DNA of 64,000 bases from Spirillospora albida (GCF_000718255.1 NZ_JOFJ01000006.1:1-64000), one strand, 5' to 3'; numbered from the stretch's first letter, positions 1 to 9,053 are shown. The notes: generated by a model from the letters alone, not told the origin. Program-made: numbers and translations.

Positions 1-98
1 GGGAAACACCCGGTCCCATCCCGAACCCGGAAGTTAAGCCCTTCAGCGCCGATGGTACTGCATGGGAGACCGTGTGGGAGAGTAGGACGCCGCCGGAC
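1..98 (+). rRNA. rrf: 5S ribosomal RNA, 3' part (5' end outside window)
   Basis: The first ~98 bases match the conserved body and 3' half of actinobacterial 5S rRNA: the CCGAACCCGGAAG block, the AAGCCCTTCAGCGCCGATGG segment and the GGGAGAGTAGGACGCCGCC 3' end. About 20 bases of the 5' end are missing because the window begins inside the gene. It implies that 16S and 23S genes lie just upstream. A hairpin terminator follows within ten bases. The 3' end is placed by comparison with the family and may be off by a few bases. Confidence 0.95.
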
Positions 99-107
99 AT
101 GTTTTGG

Positions 108-143
108 TCGAGGGCCGCCCCGATTTCCGGGGTCGGCCCTCGA
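108..143 (+). terminator. rRNA operon terminator hairpin
   Basis: Inverted repeat 108-122 / 128-143 with a 5-base loop and a single bulged T (133) forms a 15-bp GC-rich stem immediately after the 5S gene. There is no strong T-tract, as is common in high-GC actinomycetes. It should end the rRNA transcript before the RGG/TPR gene, which has its own TAGGCT -10 candidate at 167-172. Confidence 0.8.
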
Positions 144-215
144 CGCATTTGCGGGGCCGGTCAAAGTAGGCTGGCAGGACTGCACGAACCACTATCGAGA
201 ACAGTGACGGGCGAC

Positions 216-2326
216 ATGAGCGCGGAAGACGACGGCCGCAGCGACGACAACCGCGAGCGGCGGGGCAACAACGGGGGGCGGAACACGCCCGCGCGTCGCG
301 GCGGACCGGGGGGGCCTCGCAAGGGCGGAGACGCCCGCGGAGCCGCGGGTCGTCCCGGCGCCTCGCAGGGCGGCGGAGGTCGCCCAGGGGGCGGAGGCTG
401 GAAGGACCGCGATTCGCGCGGCCAGCGGGATGACCGCAAGCCCGGCCGGCCGTTCAAGCGCCCTGACGAGCGCAAGGAGGGCGGCTTCCGAGGCCGGGAG
501 GCCGGTTCGCGTAGTGGCGAGGGCGGTCGTTCCGAAGGCCCCCGCAACGGTGGCGGGTTCACTGCCCCGCGCGGTGACCGTCGCGAGGGAGGTGCCGGCG
601 GCTCCCGGGCAGGTCAGGGCGGCGGAGGCCGTTTCGGTGGCCCCCGTTCCGGTCAGGGCGGGGAGCGCGGTTCCGGCCGCTTCAGCGGTCCTCGTGGTGA
701 GGGTGGCTCCGGCGGGCCGCGCGGTGAGCGCCGTGAGGGCGGGTTCGGTGGTCCTCGGGGTGGCCAGGCCGGTGAGCGTCGTGGGGGTGGCTTCGGCGGC
801 TCTCGTGGTGGTCAGGGTGGCCGTGGTGGCGAGGGTGGCCGCTCCGACGGTCCGCGTGGTGGAGGCCGCGAAGGTCGTTTCGGCGGTCCTCGTGGTGGTC
901 AGGGCGGGGAGCGTGGTTCCGGCCGCTTCAGCGGTCCTCGTGGTGGGGGTCGTGAGGGTGGTTTCGGTGGTCCGCGCGGTGGTCAGGGCGGCGAGCACCG
1001 TGGCGGCGGTTCCGGTGGTCCCCGTGGTGAGCGCCGGGGTTCGGCGGTCCGCGTGGTGGGCGAGGCGAGGGCCGCGAAGGCGGCTTCCGCGGTGGTGAGG
1101 GCGGTGAGCGTCGTGGGGGTCGCTTCGGCGGGCAGCGCGGCGGTCAGGGCGACCGGCGGTCCGGCGGCCCTCGTGGTGAGCGGGGCTCCGGTGCCGGGCG
1201 TTTCGACGATCGGCGGGGCGAGCGTGACAGGCCGTCCCGCGCCGGTGGCCCGAGGCGCGAGGGGCGCCCGTACGGGCCTTCGCGCGAGCGGGACGAGCAG
1301 GCACCGCCGAAGTACGACGATCCGATCCTGCCCGACGACGTCACCGGCGAGGAGCTGGACGAGGACGCGCGCATCGAGCTGCGCACGCTGCCGAAGGAGC
1401 TCGCCGCGAAGGTCGCCCGTCACCTCGTGATGGCCGGCAGGACGACCGAGGATGACCCCGAACTGGCCTACCGGCACGCGCGGGTCGCGCGGCGCCTCGC
1501 GTCCAGGGTCGGGATCGTCCGGGAGGCCGCCGGGCTCGCCGCGTACCACGCGGGTGAATGGGCGGAGGCGCTCGCCGAGCTGCGGGCCGCGCGGCGGCTC
1601 ATGGCGGGCGACGACTCGTACCTGCCCGTGATGGCGGACTGCGAACGCGGCCTCGGACGCCCCGAGCGCGCCCTCGACCTGATCAAGTCGGCGGAGGCGG
1701 AGGGCCTCGACCCGATGGGCCGGGTCGAGCTGCGCATCGTCGAGTCCGGCGTGCGGCGCGACCTGGGCCAGCAGGACGCCGCCGTGGTGACGCTGCAGAT
1801 CCCCGAGCTGCGGGACCGGCGGCTGCGTCCCTGGTCCGCGCGCCTCTTCTACGCCTACGCCGACGCGCTGGCGGAGGCCGGACGCGAGGAGGAGGCGTCC
1901 GACTGGTTCGCCCGAGCCGCGGCCGCCGACCGCGACGGCGACACCGACGCGGCCGAGCGCTACGCCGAGCTCGAAGGACTCCACATCCTCGACACCGTGG
2001 AGCCGGAGGACGAGGAGCAGGCGGACGAGCCGGTGGCGGAATCCGCCGACGACGCCGCCATCGCGGACGAGATCGCGGAGCCGGCCGCACCCGAGGGCGG
2101 GGAGCCGGCCGCGGTCGCGTTCGTTCCCGTGGAAGCGGAGGATGCCCAGGCCGTCGAGCATGTGCCCGGGGACGCCACGGCGATCGAGTTCAAGCCGGCC
2201 GATCCGCGGGCGGAGGACGAGGGGCCCTCGCAGGAGGACGGCGTGCCCAAGGCGCCCGCCGTGTTCCTGGAGCCCACGACCGAGGAAGCGGGCGACACGC
2301 CGCGGCCGTCCACGGACGAGTCCTGA
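216..2326 (+). CDS. RGG-repeat/TPR protein, reading frame broken by one base near 1036-1039
   Basis: The N-terminal half (216 to ~1037) is a low-complexity RGG/GGPRGG protein. The C-terminal half (~1040-2326) lies one frame over and reads on from the same Gly/Arg repeat into an acidic linker, TPR-like helices (motifs such as AAYHAGEWAEALAELRAA) and a very acidic tail. In the present sequence the first frame runs out of sense at 1430, and a GTG-initiated ORF begins at 1427. Adding one G to the four-G run at 1036-1039 joins both into one ~703-residue protein. I read this as a single gene with a sequencing error or a real slip mutation. The start is the ATG at 216; an in-frame GTG at 204 is possible. 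RGG repeats usually bind RNA, and TPRs bind proteins. Its position right after an rRNA operon suggests but does not prove an RNA-related role. Codons here are rich in GGT and CGT, unlike the neighbours. Confidence 0.7.
651..945 (+). repeat. internal direct repeats encoding RGG/GGPRGG units
   Basis: A 49-base stretch at 651-699 recurs at 897-945 with one difference (C to T), 246 bases (82 codons) apart. Shorter Gly/Arg-coding repeats fill roughly 590-1200. The repeats encode units such as FGGPRGGQGGER and GSGRFSGPRGG. Such arrays are prone to slippage and misassembly, which bears on the apparent frameshift just downstream. Confidence 0.8.
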
Positions 2327-2445
2327 CGGTTCTCCCCCGGGCGGTCGCCGGTGCCTGGGCCAGGGGGCTTGACGGGCGGGATGATTCACCGCATATTCAC
2401 GTGATCGTGTCCGTTCGGGGGCGCCGGTGCCGTCCGGTGGTGATC

Positions 2446-2470
2446 GACTCCTCGGGTCCGCCGAGGAGTC
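2446..2470 (+). terminator. hairpin between the TPR gene and the PhoX-like gene
   Basis: GACTCCTCGG (2446-2455) and CCGAGGAGTC (2461-2470) are perfect inverted copies with a 5-base loop. The stem ends a few bases before the GAGGAG ribosome binding site of the next gene. It could terminate the upstream transcript or lie in the leader of the next one. No T-tract follows, so the role is uncertain. Confidence 0.5.
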
Positions 2471-2485
2471 CGTGAGGAGCCCGTC

Positions 2486-3652
2486 ATGCCCCTGAACCGC
2501 CGCATGTTCCTGCGCGCCACCGCCGTCGCGGGCGGTACCACCGCCTTCTCCGGCGCGCTGTGGCAGCACGCGTTCGCCGGGGGGCCGGCGCAGCCGGGGC
2601 CGGGGCCGTACGGGCCCCTGCGGGCCGCCGACGCCAACGGGCTGCAGCTGCCGGAGGGGTTCACCGGACGCGTCGTCGCGCGTTCCCTGCAGCGGGTCGA
2701 AGGGACGCGGTACACGTGGCATCCCGCGCCGGACGGCGGTGCGTGCTTCGCGGTCCCGGGCGGCGGATGGGTGTACGCCAGCAATTCCGAGGTGCCCGTG
2801 GTCGGCGGTGCGTCGGCGGTCCGGTTCGACGCGGCGGGAAAGGTCGTGGCGGCTCACCGGATCCTGAACGGGACGACGCTGAACTGCGCGGGCGGGGCGA
2901 CGCCGTGGAACACGTGGCTGTCGTGCGAGGAGCACGATTTCGGGCTGGTGTGGGAGACGGACCCGTTCGGGCGGAACGGCGCGGCGGCGCGTCCGGCGAT
3001 GGGGCGGTTCAAGCACGAGGCGGCGGCGGCCGACCCGGTGCGCAAGGCCGTCTATCTGACCGAGGACCAGGAGGACGGCTGCTTCTACCGGTTCCGGCCC
3101 GACACGTGGGGTGACCTGTCGTCCGGGGTGCTTGAGGTGCTCGTCGGGTCCGGAACGGGGCCGGTCACGTGGGCGAAGGTGCCGAATGCGCAGTTCTGGC
3201 TCACGCCGACGCGGGACCAGGTTCCGGGGGCGATGCGCTTCGACGGCGGTGAGGGCTGCCATTACACCGGCGGCGTCTGCTATTTCACCACGAAGGGCGA
3301 CAACCGGGTGTGGGCGTACGACGCGGCGGCGGGCCGCCTCGACATCGCCTATGACGACGACCTCGTGACGGGAGAGGCGCCGCTGAAGGGCGTCGACAAT
3401 GTCACGTCGGCCGTGTCCGGGGATCTGTTCATCGCCGAGGACGGCGACAACATGGAGATCAACCTCATCACGCCCGACGGGGTCGTGACGCCGTTCCTGC
3501 GCGTTCTCGGTCACGACGGATCGGAGATCACCGGCCCGGCGTTCAGCCCGGACGGGACGCGCCTCTATTTCTCGTCCCAGCGCGGCAAGAGCGGTTTCGT
3601 CGGGGGCACCGACGGCTACACGTTCGAGGTCACGGGGCCGTTCCGCCGGTGA
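2486..3652 (+). CDS. PhoX/DUF839-family protein, Tat-exported
   Basis: 388 residues. The N-terminus carries a twin-arginine signal (RRMFLRA at residues 5-11) followed by a hydrophobic stretch ending near FAGG, so the product should be exported folded by Tat. The body resembles the DUF839/PhoX beta-propeller family: WHPAPDGGACF, the NCAGGATPWNTWLSCEE block, a Y-L-TEDQEDGCFYRF motif and the C-terminal SPDGTRLYFSSQRG. PhoX enzymes are Ca/Fe-dependent alkaline phosphatases; this short form may be a phosphatase or a related esterase. The ATG is preceded by GTGAGGAGC. It is monocistronic, facing a minus-strand operon that ends five bases away. Substrate is not deducible here. Confidence 0.85.
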   Translation: MPLNRRMFLRATAVAGGTTAFSGALWQHAFAGGPAQPGPGPYGPLRAADANGLQLPEGFTGRVVARSLQRVEGTRYTWHPAPDGGACFAVPGGGWVYASNSEVPVVGGASAVRFDAAGKVVAAHRILNGTTLNCAGGATPWNTWLSCEEHDFGLVWETDPFGRNGAAARPAMGRFKHEAAAADPVRKAVYLTEDQEDGCFYRFRPDTWGDLSSGVLEVLVGSGTGPVTWAKVPNAQFWLTPTRDQVPGAMRFDGGEGCHYTGGVCYFTTKGDNRVWAYDAAAGRLDIAYDDDLVTGEAPLKGVDNVTSAVSGDLFIAEDGDNMEINLITPDGVVTPFLRVLGHDGSEITGPAFSPDGTRLYFSSQRGKSGFVGGTDGYTFEVTGPFRR

Positions 3653-3656
3653 GCCG

Positions 3657-4583
3657 TCAGGCGTGCCGGTTGAGGGAGTGGATGATGCCGGCGACGTTGC
3701 TCGCGGAACTGCTCAGCACTTCGTATTTCGCGGCGAGTTCCGGGTCGGCGTCGTCGGCGGTGATGGCGTAGCGGTTCTTGGTGCGCTCGACGACCATGGC
3801 GACGGCGTGGTCGAGTTCCTCGTCCTTGACGTCCCTCACGGCGTCGACCCAGACGCGCAGTTCCTCCGCCGACCGTTCGAGGATCTCGTCGACCTCCGTT
3901 ACCGGCCCGTAGTGCGCGAAGAGGAGGCGCTGCGGGCCGAGCGACGCGAATTTCCCGAGCGATCCGAGGGCCGTTTCCAGGTCGAAGTCCGGTGGGGGAG
4001 TTGCGGGCCGCACATCGGCCGTCTCGGGGATGTAGATCCCGGCGGCGTCGCCGACGTAGAGGTCGCCGGTGAGGGAGTCCATGAGGCCGACGTGGTGCTT
4101 GGCGTGGCCGGGCGAGTAGTGCGATTCGAGGTGGCGGCCGCCGCCGAGGTCGATCTCGCCGGTCTCGTCGACGGCGCGGATCCGGGCGGCGTCGGTCGGC
4201 TTCAGCTCCCCGAACAGGGTGTCGAGGCTGTCGCCGTAGACCATCCGGGCGCTGCGCATGAGCCGCTCGGGGTCGGCGAGGTGCCGGGCGCCCTTCTCAT
4301 GGACGACGATCTCCGCCTGCGGGTACATGTCCGCGATGTCGCCGACGCCGCCCGCGTGGTCGAGGTGGATGTGCGTCACGACGACGCTCGCGAGGTCGGA
4401 GGGGCCGACGCCCAGTTCGGTGAGGGCCTGCCGGACGATCGGCGCGGAGCCCGCCGTGCCCGGCTCGACCAGGCAGGGCCGGTCGGAGAGGATCAGGTAC
4501 CCGGCGGTGATCCCGGTGTAGCCGGCCATCCGGGTGTCGATCTCGTACACGCCGTCGCCGAGCGGGGTGATCGTGGTGTCCAT
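3657..4583 (-). CDS. MBL-fold metallo-hydrolase
   Basis: 308 residues. The metallo-beta-lactamase signature THIHLDHAGG (about residues 70-79) supplies the metal-binding HxHxDH set. Later conserved histidine and aspartate positions appear in SPGHAKHH, YVGDAAG and LFAHYGP. Members of this branch hydrolyse thioesters, lactones or phosphodiesters, and the substrate cannot be told from sequence. The gene follows the DUF1015 gene on the same strand with a 10-base gap, so the two are probably co-transcribed from a promoter in 5941-6012. Confidence 0.88.
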   Translation of the reverse strand: MDTTITPLGDGVYEIDTRMAGYTGITAGYLILSDRPCLVEPGTAGSAPIVRQALTELGVGPSDLASVVVTHIHLDHAGGVGDIADMYPQAEIVVHEKGARHLADPERLMRSARMVYGDSLDTLFGELKPTDAARIRAVDETGEIDLGGGRHLESHYSPGHAKHHVGLMDSLTGDLYVGDAAGIYIPETADVRPATPPPDFDLETALGSLGKFASLGPQRLLFAHYGPVTEVDEILERSAEELRVWVDAVRDVKDEELDHAVAMVVERTKNRYAITADDADPELAAKYEVLSSSASNVAGIIHSLNRHA

Positions 4584-4593
4584 TCCCCGATCA

Positions 4594-5940
4594 TCACCCG
4601 TCCGGTCCGTCCCCGTCGAGCAGGCGCAGGACGAGGCCGGTGCGCGGTTTCGGGCCGAAGGACGTCGACTTGCGGGGGACGCGCTCGCCCTCGCCGGCGA
4701 CGGCCAGGACGTCCTCGACGCGCAGGGCGTTCAGGACGACCGCGGTTCCGCCGGTGCGGCGGGCGCGGGCGATCGCGGCGGACGGGTCGTCGTGGACCAC
4801 CTCGACGCTGCGCTCGTTCTCCGGCACGTTCCACAGGCCCTCGATGAGGACGTGATCGAGGATCGCCGTGTCGAGGCTTCGCCACCGGGGCGAGTGCTCC
4901 GCGGGCATGGAGGCGTCCAGCCGGCCCGGGTCCGGGTGGGTGAGCAGGTGCAGGTGGGTGCCCCCGCCCAGCAGGAACGCCGGGCGGGGCGCGGCGGCGA
5001 GGGCCGTGACGGCCGTCTCCTCGTCGGAGAGCTCCGCCACGTGGAAGACCTCGCGGGCGCGCTCCACGGCCTCGTCCGGGGACAGGCCCGGAAGGACGCG
5101 GTGGATCGCGCCCAGATGCGGCGGGTACCGCTTCGAGTCGACCAGGAGGGCCAGCCCGCGGTCCCAGGGGCCGGGGCCGTCTCCGGCGGCGTGGTGGCGG
5201 GCCTGGAGGGCGCGGTAGGTGGCGTACCGGTGGTGGCCGTCGGCGATGAGGGCGCGGCGGCCGCGCAGGTCGGCGGCGACGCGGTCGTGCAGGACGGGGT
5301 CGGTGACCTGCCAGAGGCGGTGGGTGAGGCCGTCGTCGGCGTCGAACTCCATCAGCGGGTCGGCGGCGGTGGCGTCGTCCACGATGCCGGCGGCGTCGCC
5401 GCCGCCCTCGTACACCAGGAGGATCGGCTCCAGGTTGGCGCGGGCGGCCGACATCAGGGCGAGCCGGTCCTCGACGGGGCCGGGGAAGACGTTCTCGTGC
5501 GGCAGGACGGTCCGGTCGGCCTCCGCGCGCAGCCCGAGCGCTCCGATCAGGCCGCGCTGGACGGCGGCACCGTCCCGGGCGGCCTCGTAGACGTACAGCG
5601 CGGGCTCGGGGTCGGCGGCGAGGACGCCGCCGTCGAGCCAGCGCCGCAGCCGGGCGCCCGCCTCGGCGTAGCTCTCGCCCGCCGCGCGGGGCATGTTGAG
5701 CCGGACGATGCTGTGGCCGCCGCCGCGGAGGAGCCGCCGGAACGCGGTCTCGTCGATCAGGTCGTACGGGGGCGTGGTGACGGCCGCGAGATCGCCCACC
5801 TTCTCCTGGACGAACCGGACGCCGCGGAACGGGGCCAGCTCCAGGCCGCCCGGGGTGCGCGGCCCGGCGGTCCCGAAGATCCACGCGCTGAACTCCTCCG
5901 GCGGCAGGCCGGAGGGGAGGTCGTCGTCCACCGTGGGCAT
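4594..5940 (-). CDS. DUF1015 family protein
   Basis: 448 residues from the ATG at 5940. DUF1015 hallmarks are visible: LELAPFRGVRFV followed by TTPPYDLI near the N-terminus, then HENVFPGP in the middle, DGHHRYATY and a C-terminal RKSTSFGPKPRTGL. The family is widespread in bacteria with no settled biochemical role. An N-terminal extension of ~35 residues precedes the domain; a later start is possible but no good alternative codon is seen. It is the first gene of a two-gene minus-strand unit with the metallo-hydrolase, transcribed divergently from the TPR gene at 6013. Confidence 0.88.
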   Translation of the reverse strand: MPTVDDDLPSGLPPEEFSAWIFGTAGPRTPGGLELAPFRGVRFVQEKVGDLAAVTTPPYDLIDETAFRRLLRGGGHSIVRLNMPRAAGESYAEAGARLRRWLDGGVLAADPEPALYVYEAARDGAAVQRGLIGALGLRAEADRTVLPHENVFPGPVEDRLALMSAARANLEPILLVYEGGGDAAGIVDDATAADPLMEFDADDGLTHRLWQVTDPVLHDRVAADLRGRRALIADGHHRYATYRALQARHHAAGDGPGPWDRGLALLVDSKRYPPHLGAIHRVLPGLSPDEAVERAREVFHVAELSDEETAVTALAAAPRPAFLLGGGTHLHLLTHPDPGRLDASMPAEHSPRWRSLDTAILDHVLIEGLWNVPENERSVEVVHDDPSAAIARARRTGGTAVVLNALRVEDVLAVAGEGERVPRKSTSFGPKPRTGLVLRLLDGDGPDG

Positions 5941-6012
5941 GGTAGCCACCGGGGGGAGCGGGCGGCGCCGCCGGGTACGGTCGAGGTGATCGGAGTCCGA
6001 GAGGGGTTCCAC

Positions 6013-6450
6013 ATGAGTGTGCAAGGACCGGAGGGGCCGGAGGATTCCCCGGGGACCGGCGGCGGGGCCGCCGAGCCGCACGGCGGGGTGTACGAGTGGT
6101 ACACCCGCGGGCTGGAGCTGCTCCGGGCGGGCAGCGCGTCGGCGGCCGTCCAGCTGCTGGCGCGGGCGGCGGACGCCGAGCCCGGCTCGCACAGCATCCG
6201 GGAGGCGCTCGGCCGGGCCCAGTTCGGGGCGCGGCTGTTCGACGACGCCGCCGCGAGCTTCCGGCGGATCGTCGAGGAGGAGCCCGCCGAGGACTACGCG
6301 CGGTTCGGCCTCGGCCTGGCGCTGAGCCGCCTCGGCGACTTCGAGGCCGCCGTCGAGCAGCTCGCGCTGGCCGCCGCGATGCGCCCCGACAACCGCGACT
6401 ACGCGCGCGCCCTCCAGCACGCCCGCGCCACCCTCAGATCCCGACGCTGA
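6013..6450 (+). CDS. small TPR protein
   Basis: 145 residues. After a Gly/Pro-rich start, the protein is made of three TPR-like helical pairs (WYTRGLELLRAG, LGRAQFGARLFDDAAASFRR, FGLGLALSRLGDFEAAVEQL). No catalytic motif, signal peptide or membrane segment is present, so it is probably a cytoplasmic scaffold. It lies 14 bases before the NagD-type phosphatase, suggesting one transcript. Small TPR proteins upstream of this phosphatase and tlyA are common in actinomycetes (recalled, not checked). Confidence 0.85.
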   Translation: MSVQGPEGPEDSPGTGGGAAEPHGGVYEWYTRGLELLRAGSASAAVQLLARAADAEPGSHSIREALGRAQFGARLFDDAAASFRRIVEEEPAEDYARFGLGLALSRLGDFEAAVEQLALAAAMRPDNRDYARALQHARATLRSRR

Positions 6451-6464
6451 CGACAAGGAGCGCG

Positions 6465-7466
6465 ATGAAGGCCAGTGCACGCCCCCTCGCCGAGGTTTAC
6501 GACGTCGCCCTCCTGGACCTGGACGGCGTCGTCTACACCGGACGCCGCCCCGTGCCCGCCGCGGCCGGGTCGCTCGCCAAGGCGCGCGCCGCCGGGCAGC
6601 GGCTGGCGTTCGTGACCAACAACGCGTCCCGCACCCCCTCGGCCGTGGCGGCGCTGCTCGCCGAGGTGGGCGTGCCCGCCGACCCGGACGACGTGGTGAC
6701 CTCCGCGCAGGCCGCCGCGCGGCTGCTCGCGGAACGGCTCCCCGCCGGCGCGAAGGTCTTGGTGGTCGGGGGGATGGGGCTGCGGCAGGCGCTGTACGCG
6801 CGGGGGCTGCGGCCGGTGTCGACGGCGGCGGAGCGGCCCGCCGCGGTCGTCCAGGGGTTCTCCGCGCGGCTGTCCTACGACCTGATCGCCGAGGGGGCCA
6901 TGGCGGTCGCGGAGGGCGCCCTGTTCGTCGGCTCCAACCGCGATCTCACGGTCCCGTCCGACGACGGGCGGCCGCACCCGGGGAACGGGGCGCTGACCAA
7001 GGTGATCAGCGCGTCGACCGGGGTGGACCCGATCGTGACCGGCAAGCCCGAGCGCCCCCTGCACCAGGAGTCGATCATCCGGACGGGCGCCCGCCGCCCC
7101 CTGGTCGTCGGCGACCGCCTCGACACCGACATCGAGGGCGCCTTCAACGGCGGCGCCGACAGCCTGCTCGTGTTCACCGGCGTCACCGGCCACCTGCAGG
7201 CCCTCACCGCCGCGCCGAGGCACCGGCCGACCTATGTCGCCCCCGACCTGACGGGCCTTCTCGTGCCGCACCCCGAGGTGGCCCGGGACGCCGCCGGCCA
7301 CCACTGCGGCGGCTGGACGGCCCGCCGGGAGGGCGCCCGCTTCGCGGTGGACGGCTCCGGCGACCCCTACGACGGCCTGCGCGCCCTCGCGTCCGCCGCC
7401 TGGACGGACCACGCCCCGGCCCCCGCCGACGCCCTCTGCGACGCCCTGGAGGCGCTCTCCCTGTGA
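6465..7466 (+). CDS. HAD-IIA (NagD/p-nitrophenylphosphatase-type) hydrolase
   Basis: 333 residues. HAD motif I is DLDGVVYTG (nucleophile D18), motif II lies in FVTNNAS, the conserved lysine is in TGKPERP, and the metal-binding acids are in VGDRLDTDIEGA. The cap has the C2a form typical of the NagD group. The enzyme should dephosphorylate small phosphorylated metabolites in the cytoplasm; the substrate is unknown. The start is the ATG after AAGGAGCGCG. It follows the TPR gene and ends exactly where the convergent SCP2 gene ends: stops 7464-7466 and 7467-7469 abut without overlap. Confidence 0.93.
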   Translation: MKASARPLAEVYDVALLDLDGVVYTGRRPVPAAAGSLAKARAAGQRLAFVTNNASRTPSAVAALLAEVGVPADPDDVVTSAQAAARLLAERLPAGAKVLVVGGMGLRQALYARGLRPVSTAAERPAAVVQGFSARLSYDLIAEGAMAVAEGALFVGSNRDLTVPSDDGRPHPGNGALTKVISASTGVDPIVTGKPERPLHQESIIRTGARRPLVVGDRLDTDIEGAFNGGADSLLVFTGVTGHLQALTAAPRHRPTYVAPDLTGLLVPHPEVARDAAGHHCGGWTARREGARFAVDGSGDPYDGLRALASAAWTDHAPAPADALCDALEALSL

Positions 7467-7808
7467 TCAGAGGAACTTGCGGAGCCGCAGCAGGTCGAAG
7501 AGGCTCGCCTCGATCCTGAGGCGGCCGGACGCCCACGCCTTCGCCGGGTTCAGCTCGTCGTGCGCCATCGCGACCAGGTCGTCGCTCTTCACCACGAGCC
7601 GCACCTGCGCCGCCTTCGGCTCGCCGTCCGGCTCGAACGGGTCGAGGCCGCCCTCGTGGAGCCGCGTCCGGTACGCCACGCCGAGGTCGGGGATGCGGCA
7701 GCTGATCGTCCGCTCCACGACGTGCTCGGCGAGCCGTTCGCCGTCCACCTCCGCGACCCTCGCGGCGATCCGGTCCAGCGCGGTCCGGCAGTCCTCCTCG
7801 TTCGCCAT
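7467..7808 (-). CDS. SCP2 sterol-binding-domain protein
   Basis: 113 residues from the ATG at 7808. The sequence matches a free-standing SCP2 domain: ISCRIPDLG, VRLVVKSDDLVAMAHDEL, the PAKAWASGRLRIEASLFDLLRL segment and a short basic C-terminus. SCP2 domains bind lipids in a hydrophobic tunnel. In actinomycetes one is commonly found between the NagD-type phosphatase and tlyA. It is convergent with the phosphatase gene, and its upstream region (7809-7919) is shared with the divergent small gene that precedes tlyA. Confidence 0.85.
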   Translation of the reverse strand: MANEEDCRTALDRIAARVAEVDGERLAEHVVERTISCRIPDLGVAYRTRLHEGGLDPFEPDGEPKAAQVRLVVKSDDLVAMAHDELNPAKAWASGRLRIEASLFDLLRLRKFL

Positions 7809-7919
7809 GATCAGGCAGTTCCCCTTCGATCGGCACCGATGCCGTTCCCGGACGGTAGCGTTCTGAGCGGACCCGGGGCGACTTCGGTGCGCGCCCCGGG
7901 GGTGAGTGGAGGTGACGTG

Positions 7920-8195
7920 ATGTCCGACGAGGCCGCGCCCCCGTCGGTTTCCGGTCCGGGGGAGACGCCCGAAGGGGCGCCGGCGGCCGAGCCGACCGGC
8001 GACCCGCGCGTGGACGCCGCGCTGGCCCGGCTCGGCGAGCTGCCCGGCCGCCCCGTGCCCGAGCACGTGGAGATCTACGAGGACGTCCATCACCGGCTCC
8101 AGGAGATCCTCGCCTCCGCCGGGGACGACCCGGCGGCCGGGGCTCCGCGCCGTCCGGCGTTCCCCGCCGCGCCGCGGCCCGGGGGCGCCGCGTGA
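7920..8195 (+). CDS. small acidic protein upstream of tlyA
   Basis: 91 residues, Pro/Ala/Glu-rich, with a short conserved-looking core (DPRVDAALARLGELPGRP then EIYEDVHHRLQEIL) between disordered tails. Small proteins of this kind commonly precede tlyA in actinomycetes. The start ATG follows GGAGGTGACGTG. The stop overlaps the GTG start of tlyA by four bases, so the pair is translationally coupled. Function is unknown. Confidence 0.8.
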   Translation: MSDEAAPPSVSGPGETPEGAPAAEPTGDPRVDAALARLGELPGRPVPEHVEIYEDVHHRLQEILASAGDDPAAGAPRRPAFPAAPRPGGAA

Positions 8196-8989
8196 CCCGT
8201 CGGCGGCTGGACGCCGAGCTGGTCCGGCGCAGGCTCGCCCGGTCCCGCGAGCACGCCTCCCAGCTGATCGCGGACGGCCGGGTCCGGGTCGGCGGGCAGC
8301 CGGCGACCAAGCCGGCGACGCAGGTCGAGGCGGGCGCCGCGATCGTCGTGGCCGAGGCGGCGGGCGGCCCCGAGTACGTCTCGCGCGGCGGGCACAAGCT
8401 CGCCGGCGCGCTCGCCGCGTTCCCCGAGCTGGCCGTGGCGGGCCGCCGCTGCCTGGACGCGGGCGCCTCCACCGGCGGGTTCACCGACGTCCTGCTGCGC
8501 GCCGGGGCCGCCCACGTGTACGCGGTCGACGTCGGGTACGGGCAGATCGCCTGGTCGCTGCGCACCGACGAGAGGGTGACCGTGATGGAGCGGGTCAACA
8601 TCCGCGACCTCACGCCCGATCGGCTCGGGGAGCCGCCGGACCTGGTGGTGGGCGACCTGTCGTTCATCTCCCTGACGCTCGTCCTCGACCCCGTCCGGCG
8701 GTGCGCCGCCCCTGACGCCGATTACGCGATGATGGTGAAACCTCAGTTCGAGGTCGGCCGGGAGCGGGTCGGAGCGGGCGGCGTCGTCCGCGACCCGGAG
8801 CTGCGCGCCGAGGCGGTGCGGCACGTCGCCGCGCACGCGGGCACGCTCGGCCTCGGGGTCCTGGGCGTCGCGGCGAGCCCGCTGCCCGGCCCGTCCGGGA
8901 ACGTGGAGTACTTCCTGTGGCTCCGGGCCGGCGCCCCGCCGCTGGACGAGGAGGCCCTGGCGAAGGCCGTCGCGGAGGGCCCGCAATGA
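8192..8989 (+). CDS. tlyA: TlyA-family rRNA 2'-O-methyltransferase
   Basis: 265 residues. An N-terminal S4 RNA-binding domain (about 1-60: RRRLDAELVRRRLARSREHASQLI) is followed by a FtsJ-like methyltransferase with the SAM-binding motif DAGASTGGFTDVLL and later GDLSFISLTLVLDP. TlyA proteins add 2'-O-methyl groups to 16S and 23S rRNA; loss gives capreomycin/viomycin resistance in mycobacteria (family knowledge). GTG start overlapping the preceding stop. It is followed by nadK and recN, the same order as in Mycobacterium tuberculosis. Confidence 0.95.
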   Translation: MTRRRLDAELVRRRLARSREHASQLIADGRVRVGGQPATKPATQVEAGAAIVVAEAAGGPEYVSRGGHKLAGALAAFPELAVAGRRCLDAGASTGGFTDVLLRAGAAHVYAVDVGYGQIAWSLRTDERVTVMERVNIRDLTPDRLGEPPDLVVGDLSFISLTLVLDPVRRCAAPDADYAMMVKPQFEVGRERVGAGGVVRDPELRAEAVRHVAAHAGTLGLGVLGVAASPLPGPSGNVEYFLWLRAGAPPLDEEALAKAVAEGPQ

Positions 8990-9053
8990 TCTACCGCGCG
9001 CCGGTGCCCGTACACGGATCGTCCGTACCGGGACCGGGAAGTGGAGCGAGAGC

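Noticed and set aside
590..1200. CRISPR-like array in the RGG region
   Set aside because: Repeats are coding, irregular in spacing and have no unique spacers.
983..3514. An 843-codon minus-strand open frame opposite the TPR and PhoX-like genes
   Set aside because: The opposite strand has clear domains; this frame has none and is Arg/Pro/Val-rich.
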